Source: Pinus tabuliformis (taxonomy: Eukaryota; Streptophyta; Pinopsida; Pinales; Pinaceae). From it: a stretch of 64,000 bases of DNA. The translations under genes and the position numbers were made by a program. This document shows, piece after piece, positions 43,773 to 55,724 of the stretch (within the stretch, counting starts at the first letter, position 1; every line of letters starts with the position of its first letter). A model generated the notes under the pieces. It had not been told where the DNA came from and ran no database searches. It was given only the letters and a program-made list of their open reading frames with translations. Where the stretch lies: contig CM062810.1 in assembly GCA_031772625.1 (NCBI GenBank), positions 454,589,731 through 454,653,730 of the forward strand. Direction: 5' to 3'.

Positions 43773-44418
43773 TGATTCGGATTTAAACAGGAACGCAATA
43801 GATTATAGAGATAACCATAAATACAGAGATGCGATAACCATAAATACAGAGATGCAGCGGAAATAATACTTCATTAATGGAAAATACTGAAATATGCTTA
43901 CAACCAGAAATGGAAATAAACCAGCTAGGGCGATGGTAGCTTATCTCTGAGAAGAGATGTGCGGCTACATGCCTCTGAACTGTTCCGAACTGTATTACAA
44001 TGAGGCTCGAAGGCCTATTTATTGTTGAGAAACAATGGAAAACCCTTCACATCCCGAAACCTAACCCTAGAAGATGAAACGCCAAATTGTGGGCCCCGTT
44101 TGGGTAAATTGGTACATCAATTTCCCGGGGTCGTAACTTTGGCATACGATCTCCGTTTGACGCATACGATAGCTCGTTAGAAAGATCTATCCGAGTACTA
44201 CCACTTTGAGAGGCAACATGGGTCCATGGACCCATGTTGCCCCAGAATCCCAAAAAAACGTCGTTTAGGGCCTCAAAACGGCTCCGGAAGTTCAGGACCC
44301 GAAAAACTGCTAAAAATAGTAAACTGTGCTACAATTTAGGAAACTAAAAAGACTGAACGAGACAGTTGTGGGGGTCCAAATGGGATAGGTGGGTGGCCAC
44401 CAACATCCACCTGGATCA
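43773..44418 (-). repeat. 3' LTR of the young gypsy element
   Basis: 646 bp. It contains a two-copy 23-bp repeat (ATAACCATAAATACAGAGAT...), and a 30-bp perfect palindrome at 44212-44241 (GGCAACATGGGTCC and its complement). Confidence 0.93.
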
Positions 44419-44432
44419 TTCCTCCCCCCTTA
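44419..44432 (-). other. Polypurine tract of the young gypsy element
   Basis: The minus strand reads CTAAGGGGGGAGGAA directly before the 3' LTR. Confidence 0.8.
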
Positions 44433-46451
44433 GGAAGCAATCGTCCCCATTGCGTTGAGTTCCTCCATCTGCTGAACTTGTCCTGCAATCTCTGATGTGT
44501 CCAGTGATGGTGGGAAGCATGGTCGACGATGGTCCATATTGAACATTTGGTGCAGGCGAAGGAATGGGGGAATGATGTGCTCCAAAGCATTGTTCCCCAT
44601 AGCCTTGGTACTGCTGTAAGGACCATGTCGGAGTGATCTGAGCTTCTGATGGGTTTTGGTAAGGCGTTCTTTCTGTCGATGCAACCAGACTTTGTTGCCC
44701 ACCTGAAACTTGTTTGGTACCCCTGTGGGTGAGGAGAAGTTGTTCCTGTGTTTTGTCATGACCGTATCCCTTTGCTGCTGCTGCTGCATGGAGGAACCCT
44801 TTACAGGGGTCATGGATGTAGCAACAATCTTCCCCTTATTTTGGGAGTGAACCAGACAGATGAATTTCCTAGTCTGTGAGATGAGCTTGCTGCCTTTCTT
44901 GGTAGTGATCAAAGATGTGGCGGTAGGTGGGGCTTCCTCCGGTATCCGGTATAATGAATCATTCAAAGAAATAATGACAGCACGAGGTCTTGACTCATAC
45001 ACAGCATGTCGCCTCCACAAGTATGGTTGGCCTAATAATACATCGCAAACATCCAGAGGTGTAACATCACACAATACCTCGTCTGTGAAGGGCTTGATGC
45101 TGTAGGGAAGGCGGCACTGCTGGCGAACTTTGAGATCTCGTCCTTCATGAAGCCACCCGATACTGTACGGTTGTGGGTGTGGTGTAGTCGGTAGGCCCAA
45201 CCGCTTCACGACCTCTACTGAAACTAGGTTCTTTTGGCTACCACTGTCGACAATGAATCGCAGCGGTGAACCCTTCACCCACATCTGTGAGTGGAAAAGA
45301 CGCTCCCCCTCCTCTGGATCTTCGGGCTCATTTTTATTGATCTTGGCAGTGGCAACAGTGGCACTGGGATCCGCATCAATGATCTGCTTCCCTTTACCAT
45401 TCCCCTTGTCGGGTTCTGGCTCAGGGTCGGAACATGCATCTGATTCGGAAGCCTTCAACTCGGCCACCAGCGACTACTTGGTCCGACACTCACTTGTGTT
45501 ATGAGTGGGACTCTTGTGGAACTCACACCACTTTCCTGTGTCCTTCTTCGACTTCGTGGTGTTGTTCTTTTCTTGCGGCTTCGACGGGTTGTCTTGGGTC
45601 ACCCCGCCTAGGCTTTGTCCTTTGGGCTTCGGATTTGTAGATCCAAAGTCTCGCTTCTTCTGTTTGAACTTTTGCTCGATTTTGACAGCGTATCGGTATG
45701 CTGTGCCGAGTGAGGAGATGTTCAAGAACACCATCTCTTCCTGGATGTACTTGTGCAGGCAGCCACGGTATTTGAGTACTAGATGCAGCTCAGAATCTTT
45801 GATACCCAACTGTGTGCGAAGGGTATGAAAAATGTTTGTGAACTCCGGCACATCTTGGTCTCGTCCCTGCCGCAGTGTGGTCCATTTGATGTATTTTTCC
45901 TCATAGCTTCCAACAGGGTAGTACTGCTCCTTGATGGCATCCCGGAAGTCATTCCAAGTGGGTGCGGCTGAAAATAGTGAGCCTGTACTTTCATCCTTCT
46001 GCTCACAGTAGGTTTCCCACTAGTCCTTGACGTGGGGGGCTGCTTTGAGAAGAGCGAAAACAATCTTCTCCCGACTTGAAAATTCATGAACAGAAAAATA
46101 CCCATCTAGCAGATTTAACCATTTATCTACGGCATCTGCGTCTATTTGACCCTCGAAGATGGGGATTTCAAAATTAACTTGTACCTTAAACGGTGTGGCG
46201 TTTCCAGAGTCGCTGTTGGAAGCCGATGCGTCGCCTCTGGGTAGCCGCTGAAGGATCTGCGCAAAGCTATCCATCATCGCGTTCCTCTGCCGCTCGAGTG
46301 CTTCTTCAAGCAAGATTTTGATAGGATCTCCTGCCCCCTCGTCTTTCTTCTCATCCGCCATGGGAGGCCGTCGGGATTTGCGAGGCTGGTCTTGCAAAGG
46401 TTCGACCAGTTCAAGCCCTAACTCCTTATATCCCGACCTCGTTGGGGACAT
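44430..46451 (-). pseudogene. Gag-protease-integrase C-terminus polyprotein with two UAG codons
   Basis: One frame of 674 codons from ATG 46451 (MSPTRSGYKELGLELVEPL). The Gag domain has NFEIPIFEGQIDADAVDKWL and FALLKAAPHVKD, then a TAG at 46020-46022 where the family has the first Trp of WWETY. Gag continues to a variant knuckle (WCEFHKSPTHNTSEC, a CHHC form). A second TAG lies at 45474-45476, at the Gag-protease junction. The protease has the active site FIVDSGSQKN and CDVLLGQPYLW. After about residue 560 the frame passes into FQVGNKVWLHRQKERL...NMDHRRPCFPPSLD, the integrase C-terminal region, showing an in-frame deletion of RT to integrase core. Encodes no replication enzyme other than protease. 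Confidence 0.9.
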
Positions 46452-46479
46452 GCAAAGAAAAACAGAGAAAAAGCAGACC

Positions 46480-46491
46480 GCTCTGATACCA
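46480..46491 (-). other. PBS, initiator tRNA-Met
   Basis: The minus strand reads TGGTATCAGAGC, one base inside the LTR, the classic plant retrotransposon PBS. Confidence 0.93.
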
Positions 46492-46492
46492 C

Positions 46493-47138
46493 TGATCCGG
46501 ATTTAAACAGGAACGCAATAGATTACAGAGATAACCATAAATACAGAGATGCGATAACCATAAATACAGAGATGCAGCGGAAATAATACTTCATTAATGG
46601 AAAATACTGAAATATGCTTACAACCAGAAATGGAAATAAACCAGCTAGGGCGATGGTAGCTTATCTCTGAGAAGAGATGTGCGGCTACATGCCTCTGAAC
46701 TGTTCCGAACTGTATTACAATGAGGCTCGAAGGCCTATTTATTGTTGAGAAACAATGGAAAACCCTTCACATCCCGAAACCTAACCCTAGAAGATGACAC
46801 GCCAAATTGTGGGACCCGTTTGGGTAAATTGGTACATCAATTTCCCGGGGTCGTAACTTTGGCATACGATCTCCGTTTGACGCGTACGATAGCTCGTTAG
46901 AAAGATCTATCCGAGTACTACCACTTTGGGAGGCAACATGGGTCCATGGACCCATGTTGCCCCAGAATCCCAAAAAAACGTCGTTTAGGGCCTCAAAACG
47001 GCTCCGGAAGTTCAGGACCCGAAAAACTGCTAAAAATAGTAAACTGTGCTACAATTTAGGAAACTAAAAAGACTGAAAGAGACAGTTGTGGGGGTCCAAA
47101 TGGGATAGGTGGGTGGCCACCAACATCCACCTGGATCA
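46493..47138 (-). repeat. 5' LTR of the young gypsy element
   Basis: Pairs with 43773-44418. The palindrome is at 46932-46961. The minus-strand promoter-like CAATAAATAGGCC lies near 46733-46745. Confidence 0.93.
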
Positions 47139-48072
47139 AATATTGAGTATCCTTGTCGATCTAGTCCATGATATAGTGAAAATTTATATGGATGAATTTA
47201 CACTCTATGGTTGTCATTTCCAGGAGGTTCTCTCCAAATTGGGTAAGGTGCTGAACAAATGCATTGAAATTAACTTGTCCCTTAGTCTAGAAAAATGTGA
47301 GTTCTTGATGACTACAGGGACTATTCTAGGTCTTTCAATATCCCAAAAAGGATTGCAGGTCGACCTAAATAAGATAGCCATCATTCAAAGGGTCCCAAAT
47401 CAAAAAAAATAGAGGGATGTCAAATGTTTTGTAGTTTTAGCATGCTATTATAGGAGATCTTTAAAACACTTCAGAAAGTTAGCTTCTCCTTTATTTGGGT
47501 TATTGGTCAAAGACTCTGAATGTTTATGTTCAGAAAGCTATCAAGGAGCCATAGACACCCTAAAGGACAAGACGACTACTGCACCTATTCTCTGAGGCCC
47601 AAATTGGTCTCTTCCATTCCATATACATGCTAATGCCTCTCATAAATACCTAGGAGTAGCTCTAGGCTAGATAGATGACAACCTACCTTATGCCATTTTA
47701 TTCACTAGTAATAAGTTGTTAAAAGCTGAGCTGAACTACAAAGTGACTGAAAAAGAGCTCCTAGTTGTTGTGCATTCATTGAATAAATTTAGGCATTACA
47801 TTACTAGTTACCAAACATTTGTACATACGAACCATGCTGCATTTAAATACTTGATGAATATACCTGATGTAAATGTCCAGATTATTGGATGGTTACTTTT
47901 ATTGCAACAATTTGATTTAACTATTTTTGATAAGCCTGATAAGGAGAATGTTGTTGTAGATTTTTTATCCATATTGACTTTTCCTACAGGGGGGAAGGAA
48001 TGGTTGATGATTAGTTCCAAGATGAATGCTTATTCGCCATTTCAATTCTCTCTCAATGGTTTCCTAGCATAG
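47139..48072 (+). pseudogene. Athila-like RT 3' part and RNase H
   Basis: Resumes the split RT at ILSILVDLVHDIVKIYMDE. The second Asp of the YMDD box is Glu, which would disable the enzyme. LEKCEFL and SISQKGLQVD (thumb side) follow. RNase H has HANASHKYLGVAL near 47620-47670, NYKVTEKELLVVVHSLNKFR and FVHTNHAAFKYLM at 47740-47850. Several stops. Confidence 0.85.
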
Positions 48073-48144
48073 AAAATTACTTGGTGTCTGCACAGTTTCC
48101 ACCAAATTTATCCTCGAAGGAAAAGAGAAAGATTGTAAGGAAGA

Positions 48145-49056
48145 GTGCCCCATTCACTTGGATTTGGGGGCAACCTCTTCAAACAAGGCTCGAATCAAAT
48201 TATGAGGAGATGTGTTAGGGAGGAGGAATTCTTTGAAATCCTTCTCACCTGTCATGGTGGGCCTTGTGGAGGTCACTTTTCACCCAAAATGACAACATTC
48301 AAGGTACTACAATATGGTTATTACTGGCCCACTCTTCACCAGGATGTGAGGAGGTATACTAGTTAGTGTGATCAGTGCCAAGGGATGGGGAAATGTAACC
48401 AAAGCAATGAAATGCCTCTGCAACCTCAAGTGACTTTTGAGCCATTTGATAAGTGGGGAATGGATTTCATTGGACCCATTGCCCCTCCATCTAGGAGAAA
48501 GAGGTACATCATTATGTACACTAAATATTTAACCAAGTGGGCTGAATCGAACGCCATCAAATCAGAAACAAAAGAAAACGTGGTTGAATATTTAAGGGAA
48601 AATGTATTTTATAAGTTTCGGTACCATGGAGAATTGGTCACTGATCAAATCAGCCAATTTACATCTCACATGATTAAAAATTTGTTAGGACAACACAAGA
48701 TCAAGCATAGAACATCCACTGCTTACCACCCATAGGCTAATGGGCAAGTTGAGGTAACCAAAAAAGTAGTGGAAGGCATTATGATCACAGTGATTAGCAA
48801 CATCAAAAAGGATTGCATAGATAGATTAGTTGAGGCCACTTGGGACTATAATACCACATTGAAAACCACCATTGAGTTCACTCCATATGAGCTGGTCTAT
48901 GGGAAGAAAGCCCTTTTCTCCATTGAATTTGAATTCAACACCTTAAGAATGACAGTACAAATGGATCTAGATATCACCAGGATGCAACAAGAAATATTGA
49001 TCCAGCTGAATGGGTTAGATAAATTTAGGATGCAGACCCTCCTAACACATAGGTGA
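48145..49056 (+). pseudogene. Athila-like integrase
   Basis: Zinc-binding HHCC part: CHGGPCGGHFSP...YYWPTLHQDVRRY...CDQCQ (48250-48380). Core: WGMDFIGPI (first Asp), ELVTDQISQFTS (second Asp; the usual Gly after DQ/DN is Ile), and ANGQVEVTKKVVEGI (Glu). NTTLKTTIEFTPYELVYGK follows at 48850-48905. In-frame stops at 48364-48366 and 48733-48735. One frame otherwise. Confidence 0.87.
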
Positions 49057-49447
49057 TTCAAGTTCAAAGAAAGATTTGGCATGACATGAACATAAAGGAC
49101 ATGTAATTTCAAGAAGGTGATTGAGATTTGTTTTATGATTCCAAGAACAAGTATTTTAAAAGCATGTTAAGGACTATATGGTTAGGACCTTATGTCATAG
49201 ATAAAAGTCATGATAATGGTTCAGTATAGATAAGAACCATTGATGCAGAGGTTATCCTTTTACTTATCAATGGGTATAGATTGAAGCTCTACAAGAAACC
49301 CTTGTCAAAGCAAGAATTCATCAATTGCATCAGCAAGATAGTGATGGTGGTGTAGAAAGTCTCAACTTCCACCCCACCGAATCCCTGAAAAAAAAAGAGA
49401 AACAAAAAGAGAAAATAGAGAGAAACAAAAATAAAAAAAATAAAGAG

Positions 49448-49625
49448 ACTTAGGTGAAAACCTCCATGAGGCACCTAAGTCCCACTGTTGGGTTGAAAGC
49501 CTCTTGAGGCAGCCCAATGGTTTTGAAAAAAGAGAAGAAAATAAAAATATCTCTGGGTGAAAACCCCTTTTGAGGTCCCTAGGGTAGGCAACTAGGATGA
49601 AAACCTTCTTGGAGGTAAACTAGTT
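49448..49625 (+). other. Four-hairpin module, gag-pol element
   Basis: Hairpin 1 has perfect 9-bp arms ACTTAGGTG/CACCTAAGT (49448-49456 with 49472-49480). Hairpin 2 has TTGGG/CCCAA (49488-49492 with 49513-49517), and hairpin 4 has AACTAG/CTAGTT (49590-49595 with 49620-49625). Hairpin 3 is decayed. The inner CCTC...GAGG is kept in 1 and 2. The module lies downstream of integrase. Confidence 0.65.
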
Positions 49626-51380
49626 ATTTTCTAGAAAAAGGAGAAAAGAAAAAATAAAAAAGAGAGAAAAGGTAAAAAAAAATTGAAATGTTGTTTGCAA
49701 CTCAATAAGAGCAGGATAAGCGCATCTTGAGAGGAATAGAGGGGCCTAGAAAATCCATATTTGAATCCCCCCATCTCATATTTTCCATTATTTCATCTAT
49801 TCTTCCATTTATGAACAACTCCAACTCAGTTGACATAGGTTCTGTGTTTTCTACATCATTGCCTATAATCCGACATGATTCCCTATAATACTACAAGATT
49901 CCCTGTAAACCTACAGGAGTTTCCTGCAGGAATTATAGTGGCCTTGAAAATCCCAAGGAAAGTGGTCCTAAAGCAAGGGGATGACAAGCATGTGTCTAAA
50001 AAAAAAAGAATTCATTGCACCACATCATCACGATGCCTTTCATGACCATGTCGCATCTACATCCATCTAATAAATGAATTAAAAAAAATACAGTTTACAA
50101 AGGTAAAAAAAACAACAAATAGAAGAGGGAGAGAAGAAAAAAAGAGGGACATTACCTGAAGCCCACAACTCTCACCTACCATTCCCTAAAACCCTTCTCC
50201 ACTCATGTCAACATCCCTCATGCTCCATAATTGAGAAAAAGTACAAAATCTTAGGGGAGAGGCAGCTAAAGTACATCTTTTAGGTTTCCTGTAGGAAATC
50301 TTGTAGTAGCATATCTCACAAAGGAAATTTCACAAGTTTGCATCCAACTTCTGAGCAAGGATTGCAAGGTTGATGCAGCTCCTCTAGAGCTCAGCAACAG
50401 TGAAAAGATCACCAACATCACTCTCCAACACCTACACATCAAAAGAAACAAGCATAAAAACAAGCTAATACACAGAAGAATATGCAACAAAAACACAACA
50501 CATAGACATCACTCTCAAGCATGCATCATCATCAAAGAATATTACCCACAAGTATGTCATCTTACTCATGCTCTCTCATTAGTAAGATATGAACAAAACT
50601 ATAGGATTATGTGAGAGTTGGTTTTATAAGCAAAGTTGGACATTTAGCTTGGCCACCTTCAGCCAGTTAACAAGGAGAAAATAGTTAGACCACTCTACAC
50701 GTGGATAAAGTCAAATCAAAAGAAAAAGGGTATAAGGCAAAAAATGGTTAATTTATTGAGGAACAAGTCGGAGATGATTACGAGGTAAGGTGGAATGATG
50801 GACTAATAGTTGAACCAATGGTCCAAAAGGAGGTTCTCGTACTTAGGCAGCTAGCACACCATCGCACACGATCATCCATATATGGAAATAAAACATTGAT
50901 TCCCATTCTAAGAGAGAATTAGCAATCTTGAGAATTCATCGAAAAGAGGTTGCTCTCTGCCTTCTTGAAGAAGCACCTATAGGAGATAGTTTGTGTTTGT
51001 AGTGTAGGAGGCCTATAGGATCCTACAGGAAAACCTACAGGATACAGAGCAATCAATCTATAGGACTATCAGCGGGCACTAATTGAGGAGAAATCAAAGG
51101 TTGTCCTCATCAAGACATAACAAGTGAGGTAGGAGCTATACCTTGCATGTTTTCCAGTTAAAAGAAGAAAAATCGTCAATTTGATTAAGGAACTTGCAAT
51201 CTAGGAGAATTGTATTGTAAATATTAACATTCAAACCTCTCTCACCTACCAAAATTCTTGAAATGTATCCATATAAGCCTCCACAATTATTAGGGAAAGA
51301 TGATCGAAGATTTTTAAAAGAGAGAACCTAACAACACACTAAGTATCCACCAACATCCTCCTGTAGTAGAAATTTTTATA
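49626..51380 (+). other. Noncoding internal region of the gag-pol element
   Basis: Corresponds in position to 13508-15790 of the array units but is too divergent to align in detail. It carries TTCCTGTAG-type motifs near 49890-49940, 50283-50305 and 51010-51060. No coding homology recognised. Confidence 0.55.
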
Positions 51381-53619
51381 AGGCACTAATGGATTGGGTT
51401 CTTTGAGAGGATAAGAGTATATAATGATGAGGTGGAAGAAGACTTTTCTATATCACTCATACCCCTCACTAGGACCCATGCCACTGCTGTGGTGAAAGGC
51501 CTATCAATAGTAATCACCCTTGAAGTTATAATAAAAATCACTACACTCCCTTTAGGGTTACCTTGTAGAAACGAAGATAAGGGTAACAACACATTTGCAA
51601 AGAAGAAATTCATTTTGGAAGGGGAGGAGCTAATGGAGGACAAAAATTTGGTTAGAAGAGAAAGCATTCCATACCCTTGGAATGAATTTAGTTACCACCT
51701 CATTAAATACATATCATGTTAAGGGAGATACAGTGTGGTATATGGATACCACTTCAGACTCCTCCAAGAATTGAGATTTGGACAAAACACACCTCCTCAA
51801 AATAGATTGAGTATCCCCTATTTTCTTCTTCAATCAATGATAGACATGAGCATCATAGTGTAAGATGGAAAACATAAACAACTAGCCCATCAAGGATTGA
51901 TCAAACTCATCCTAGAAGATTCTCTACAAAACCTAAGACTCCCAAGATTCAGAGAAATGTAGGCAGGAGGAGCAATTCAAGCTCTTGAATATGACAAAAA
52001 CCCCACTTCTAGTGGGAAGGAAGAAGAAACATAAGAAGAAAATGAAGAGGAAATAGGAGAGGAATAAGAGCAAGAAATGAAGGAGGAGAATGAAGAAGAG
52101 ACAGAAGGAGAAACAAAAGAATAGATAGATGAACATAGTGAGGAACTAGAGGAAGAAGAGAAAGAGAAATATAAAAATAAGAAGGAGAATGGAAAAGAGG
52201 AAATAGAACAAAAGGAAGAACAAAGGCCTATAGTTCAATGCAAAGAAGGGGAAGAATCACCAAGGGTATCTCCAAAACCCACTGAGAAAGAGGCAACAAC
52301 TACTATTATTTCCCTAATTACACCTACCAAATCAAAAGGGAAGAGGAAAATACAAATCCCACCGTACTTTAGGACAAGATAAAGCACAAGGATTCGACAA
52401 GGATGACCTAAAATGCCCACCAAAACTCCTATTTTCATTGAAGGCTCAACAAAGCAGCAAGAAAGGAAGCCCCTCTAGAGAAAAATGAAGGAAAAGGATC
52501 ATCAGGACAATCCTCTACCAAATCTCCCATCACTTATGTTGGGAGGCTTCTCATAAGGTCAGTGTCATCAAACAGAAAAGGTCTCCTACACGAGACATAG
52601 ATGGACCTATAGGAAGTAGAGGCCATCCTACAGGAAACCCTTTTAAACATACAGGAAAATTATAAAATCAACCAAGAAGGTATCACTCAACAAGAAAAGA
52701 AGAACGAAGACCCGGAACTAATAGAACCTAGTCCATAGCCCAGACTCAACTCCTACTATAGGTTCATTGAAGGGGGTAGGGTAATCCCATAGAAGTTTTC
52801 CATCCCCTTATTATTTATGCAAATTTCCAAATCAAAAGGAGTGGGGGATGTAGGCCACATGGAGGAGAAATTGAAGGACATGGGTAGAGAAAAGAGCAGC
52901 ATAAGGGATAGAGATGCAATGATGAAAGCTCATTTAAAAGAAAATAATTCATGGCTAAGGGGAAAGATACAAGAAAGGGAAAGCCAATTAGTAACTATGG
53001 CTAGTTTATCCTAGCAGGAAATCGAGTGCAAGATACCAACAATGTCTTATGCCTTATATCTGAAGGAATAATGGCTACAACTCCAAATGAAGACTTTAGC
53101 ACTGAGAGGCACTATGCCCTTCCAATACTATAGACAATTCATTGATCTCTATGATCAGAGAACCTTGGAAGATAGAGAAAATGTTTCTGAGTTATACCTA
53201 CACAACTTGGCCTTGACATATTTGAATGCGTGGGACCCCAATTCAAACTAGGAGACTTGCAATTGATGGCCGTAGCATCATGGATGTATCATGAGGAAGA
53301 AAGAGCTACAAAGATGAAAAAGGTAATGTAAAGAGAAGAGACAAAACCCCTTATGATCAGAGCTGAATAATCTAATCCAGTGGCTATCATCAACACCCAC
53401 CACCTCATTGAAAATGATCCTAATATTGTACCTAGGTACCTTGCTGCAGAAGAACAAGAAGTCACACATTTTGAAGATATGTTCAGATTGCTAGGAGATG
53501 ATAGCATGAAAGCTTGTTAAAGGAGGTAGAACACCTTGCCTTACAGCCTAAAAATCAGAGAATACGATTGTCCTCAAGAATGAGAGAGGCACTCAATAGA
53601 ACACCCATGTATAAGTAAG
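51381..53619 (+). pseudogene. Extra ORF of the Athila-like family, plus copy
   Basis: Additional ORF downstream of pol. The N-terminal part (FFERIRVYNDEVEEDFSISL...GLSIVITLEVI...LPLGLP) resembles the putative plant transposon protein domain found as an additional ORF in some gypsy elements. A middle segment reads EFSYHLIKYISC then YSVVYGYHFRLLQELR. A long Glu/Lys-rich stretch follows (about 52020-52220), then TPTKSKGKRK (possible nuclear signal), a coiled-coil part (HMEEKLKDMGREK...) and HFEDMFRLLGDD near 53480. Many stops. It aligns throughout with the minus copy at 55725-58609. Homology ends at the LTR at 53620. Confidence 0.7.
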
Positions 53620-55724
53620 TGGTGGGCTCTACTATTGCATCAATGGTGCTGCAACTCCTGGGACTCCCTTCGTTACTTTTATCAACCCGATAGTTTGTAA
53701 CAAACTTGGAAGCGATGGTGTTGTATGCATAAGTACTAGCTCTTACTGCAGGCTGTCACTTGATCAGTTGGCACAAGTTTGCGAGGAGCTCAAGCCAACT
53801 TCTATGATTTCTTAGAAGAAGCTTTTAATTGTGATGGAAGAAAGATAATCTCAAAAGAGCTATTCTAATTGTAGAAAGAAGATGAAAGCTGAAGGGAAAC
53901 GCAAACCCTAGCAAACCCTAGGTTTACCCATTAACCCTACCTTTGCAAGAAAAAGAGAGGAAACTACTGAAATGGATTCCATGGACTACTATCAATATGA
54001 AATGCATGTAATTAAGCTATTTCTGAAGCAAAATGTGGAAGAGCCATCTTTTTGTATTTTTGAGCAATTTTACGCAAAGTTATTATGGTTGTGCTTTAAC
54101 TTATTTGACTGTGCAGATGTTTTGTGGTGAAAAGAGGTGGGTTTGGTTGTTATAGATGATGGGGAAGGTGTCGAGAGGACCTAACGTGTCCCTAGCACCC
54201 TTTTGGAGAATTCCATATCGATCATATCTCAAAAAAATTGCTCACATGAACTTCTACAGGAAGTCTGCAGGCAATCTACAAGAAGTTCTACAGGAGCAGT
54301 CTGAAAGTGATTTTTGAAGGTTTGAAGAAGGAAAAACGGTCGAAATGTGGAAATGAAGGATGGATAGAGAATTTAAGGGGTCTAGGACCTTGTAAACTAA
54401 GCTCAGGAGTGAAGAAGATGGTTGGAGTTGTTCAAAGGTGAAGGAAGTGACTTTGCACAAAAACGTAGAAATTAGGGCTGTTTGGGAAAGTGTGGCTGAA
54501 TGAGTATTGAAAACCTTGAGAAAGAGATTGGAGCAGGTTGTATGATGGAGGAAGGATAGGTTGGAGTCTCTTACAAGTGCTCTACACACTTCTATTCAAA
54601 ACTGACCCAAGCAAAAACTATGAAAACAGAGTTTTACTAATTTTTGACCTAATTCTGACCTAGAAAACAAAAAAGTGTTGAACAGAACTTGATGGACAGG
54701 AAGTTATGCAAGAAATATATGGAAACTACGCAAGAATATATCTAAGCATGAAAATATAACTGATATAAGCTTTTCCAACTCGAATTCTAACACTAGAAAT
54801 TGCATTGGAAAGCAAAAGCAGTGTTTTTGTGGCAGCAACAGTGCCTTTTTCTCAATTCATCGTCGCAAGGAGGGGGAAAGGAGATCAAGGACTGATTGGT
54901 AGCCTTTTTGTAGATATTTTCTATCACCAAACTATCAAGTCGACCTGAAGCAAAAACAACTATCTTAATCATAAAAAACAACCTAAGTAAAAAAGCAAGA
55001 TTTAACCTAAATAATAGAAATTATTCTATGAATGCAAGAAAAATACATATATAAATACAAGAAGGAGGTACTGGGCACTTGGGTTGGGCCCAAACCATAG
55101 AGCTACAATCCCCTTATAAAGATCAGTTCTGGTTCAAGGCTGAATTCATCTTTATTGATCAAAAAATAATAGTCATGTACAAAACTATTTATAGAAAGAG
55201 CTCGAAAATGAGCTGAATGCAGAGCTGCACTAAACTGCGAAAATAAATTGTTCAATAGCTAACCTACTGAGGCCTGAAGCCTTCTTATTTATACAAGTTG
55301 AGGACCCCAATAGTCCTCCTAAAATTGAGGAACTCGGCTGCCAAAACTTGCAGATAATAGCCACTTCACTAGACCTGCTCGACTGCCCCTTGAAATCTTC
55401 TTTGGTGGGCTGTTGAACTCCATGCTGTTGGTGGAGAACTCGAGGAAGGGATCATTTAGTGTAGGAGACAACCCTCCTATAAATCCTGAGCCTTGTTTCT
55501 TCGAATTTGCTACCAATATGCTTCATAAATTCGTGATCTTGGTCCAAAAATGTCCAATATCCACAATAAGCACATATTAGACTTTGTGGTAAAATGAATA
55601 TCCCCATTCACTCAATAAACATAAATATATTAAAAATCATGCATAAAACTATGGAGAATGGTGGATTAAATGGGAATAATAGGTAGAATGAGCCCATAAA
55701 GTTACCCATTTCTGTGGCTCATCA
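53620..55724 (-). repeat. Athila-like LTR, minus strand (2105 bp)
   Basis: The minus strand starts TGATGAGCC at 55724 and ends AGAGCCCACCA at 53620. Its last 200 bases match the array LTR end closely. TATAAATAAG is at 55293-55284. Upstream on the minus strand lies a GGGGGTGA tract, so this is the 3' LTR of the minus copy. Three CTACAGGA/CTACAAGA-type motifs lie at about 54253-54296. Confidence 0.85.

Larger units (their letters stand above)
43773..47138 (-). mobile_element. Young non-autonomous Ty3/gypsy element, pol internally deleted
   Basis: 3366 bp with two 646-bp LTRs (43773-44418 and 46493-47138), TGATYCGG...GGATCA ends and 5-bp TSD AATAT. Orientation is minus: initiator tRNA-Met PBS beside the right LTR, purine tract beside the left. 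The LTRs differ at seven positions (about 1.1%), so this is the youngest datable insertion in the window. One reading frame joins Gag and protease to the extreme C-terminus of integrase; RT, RNase H and the integrase core are deleted. Confidence 0.95.
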
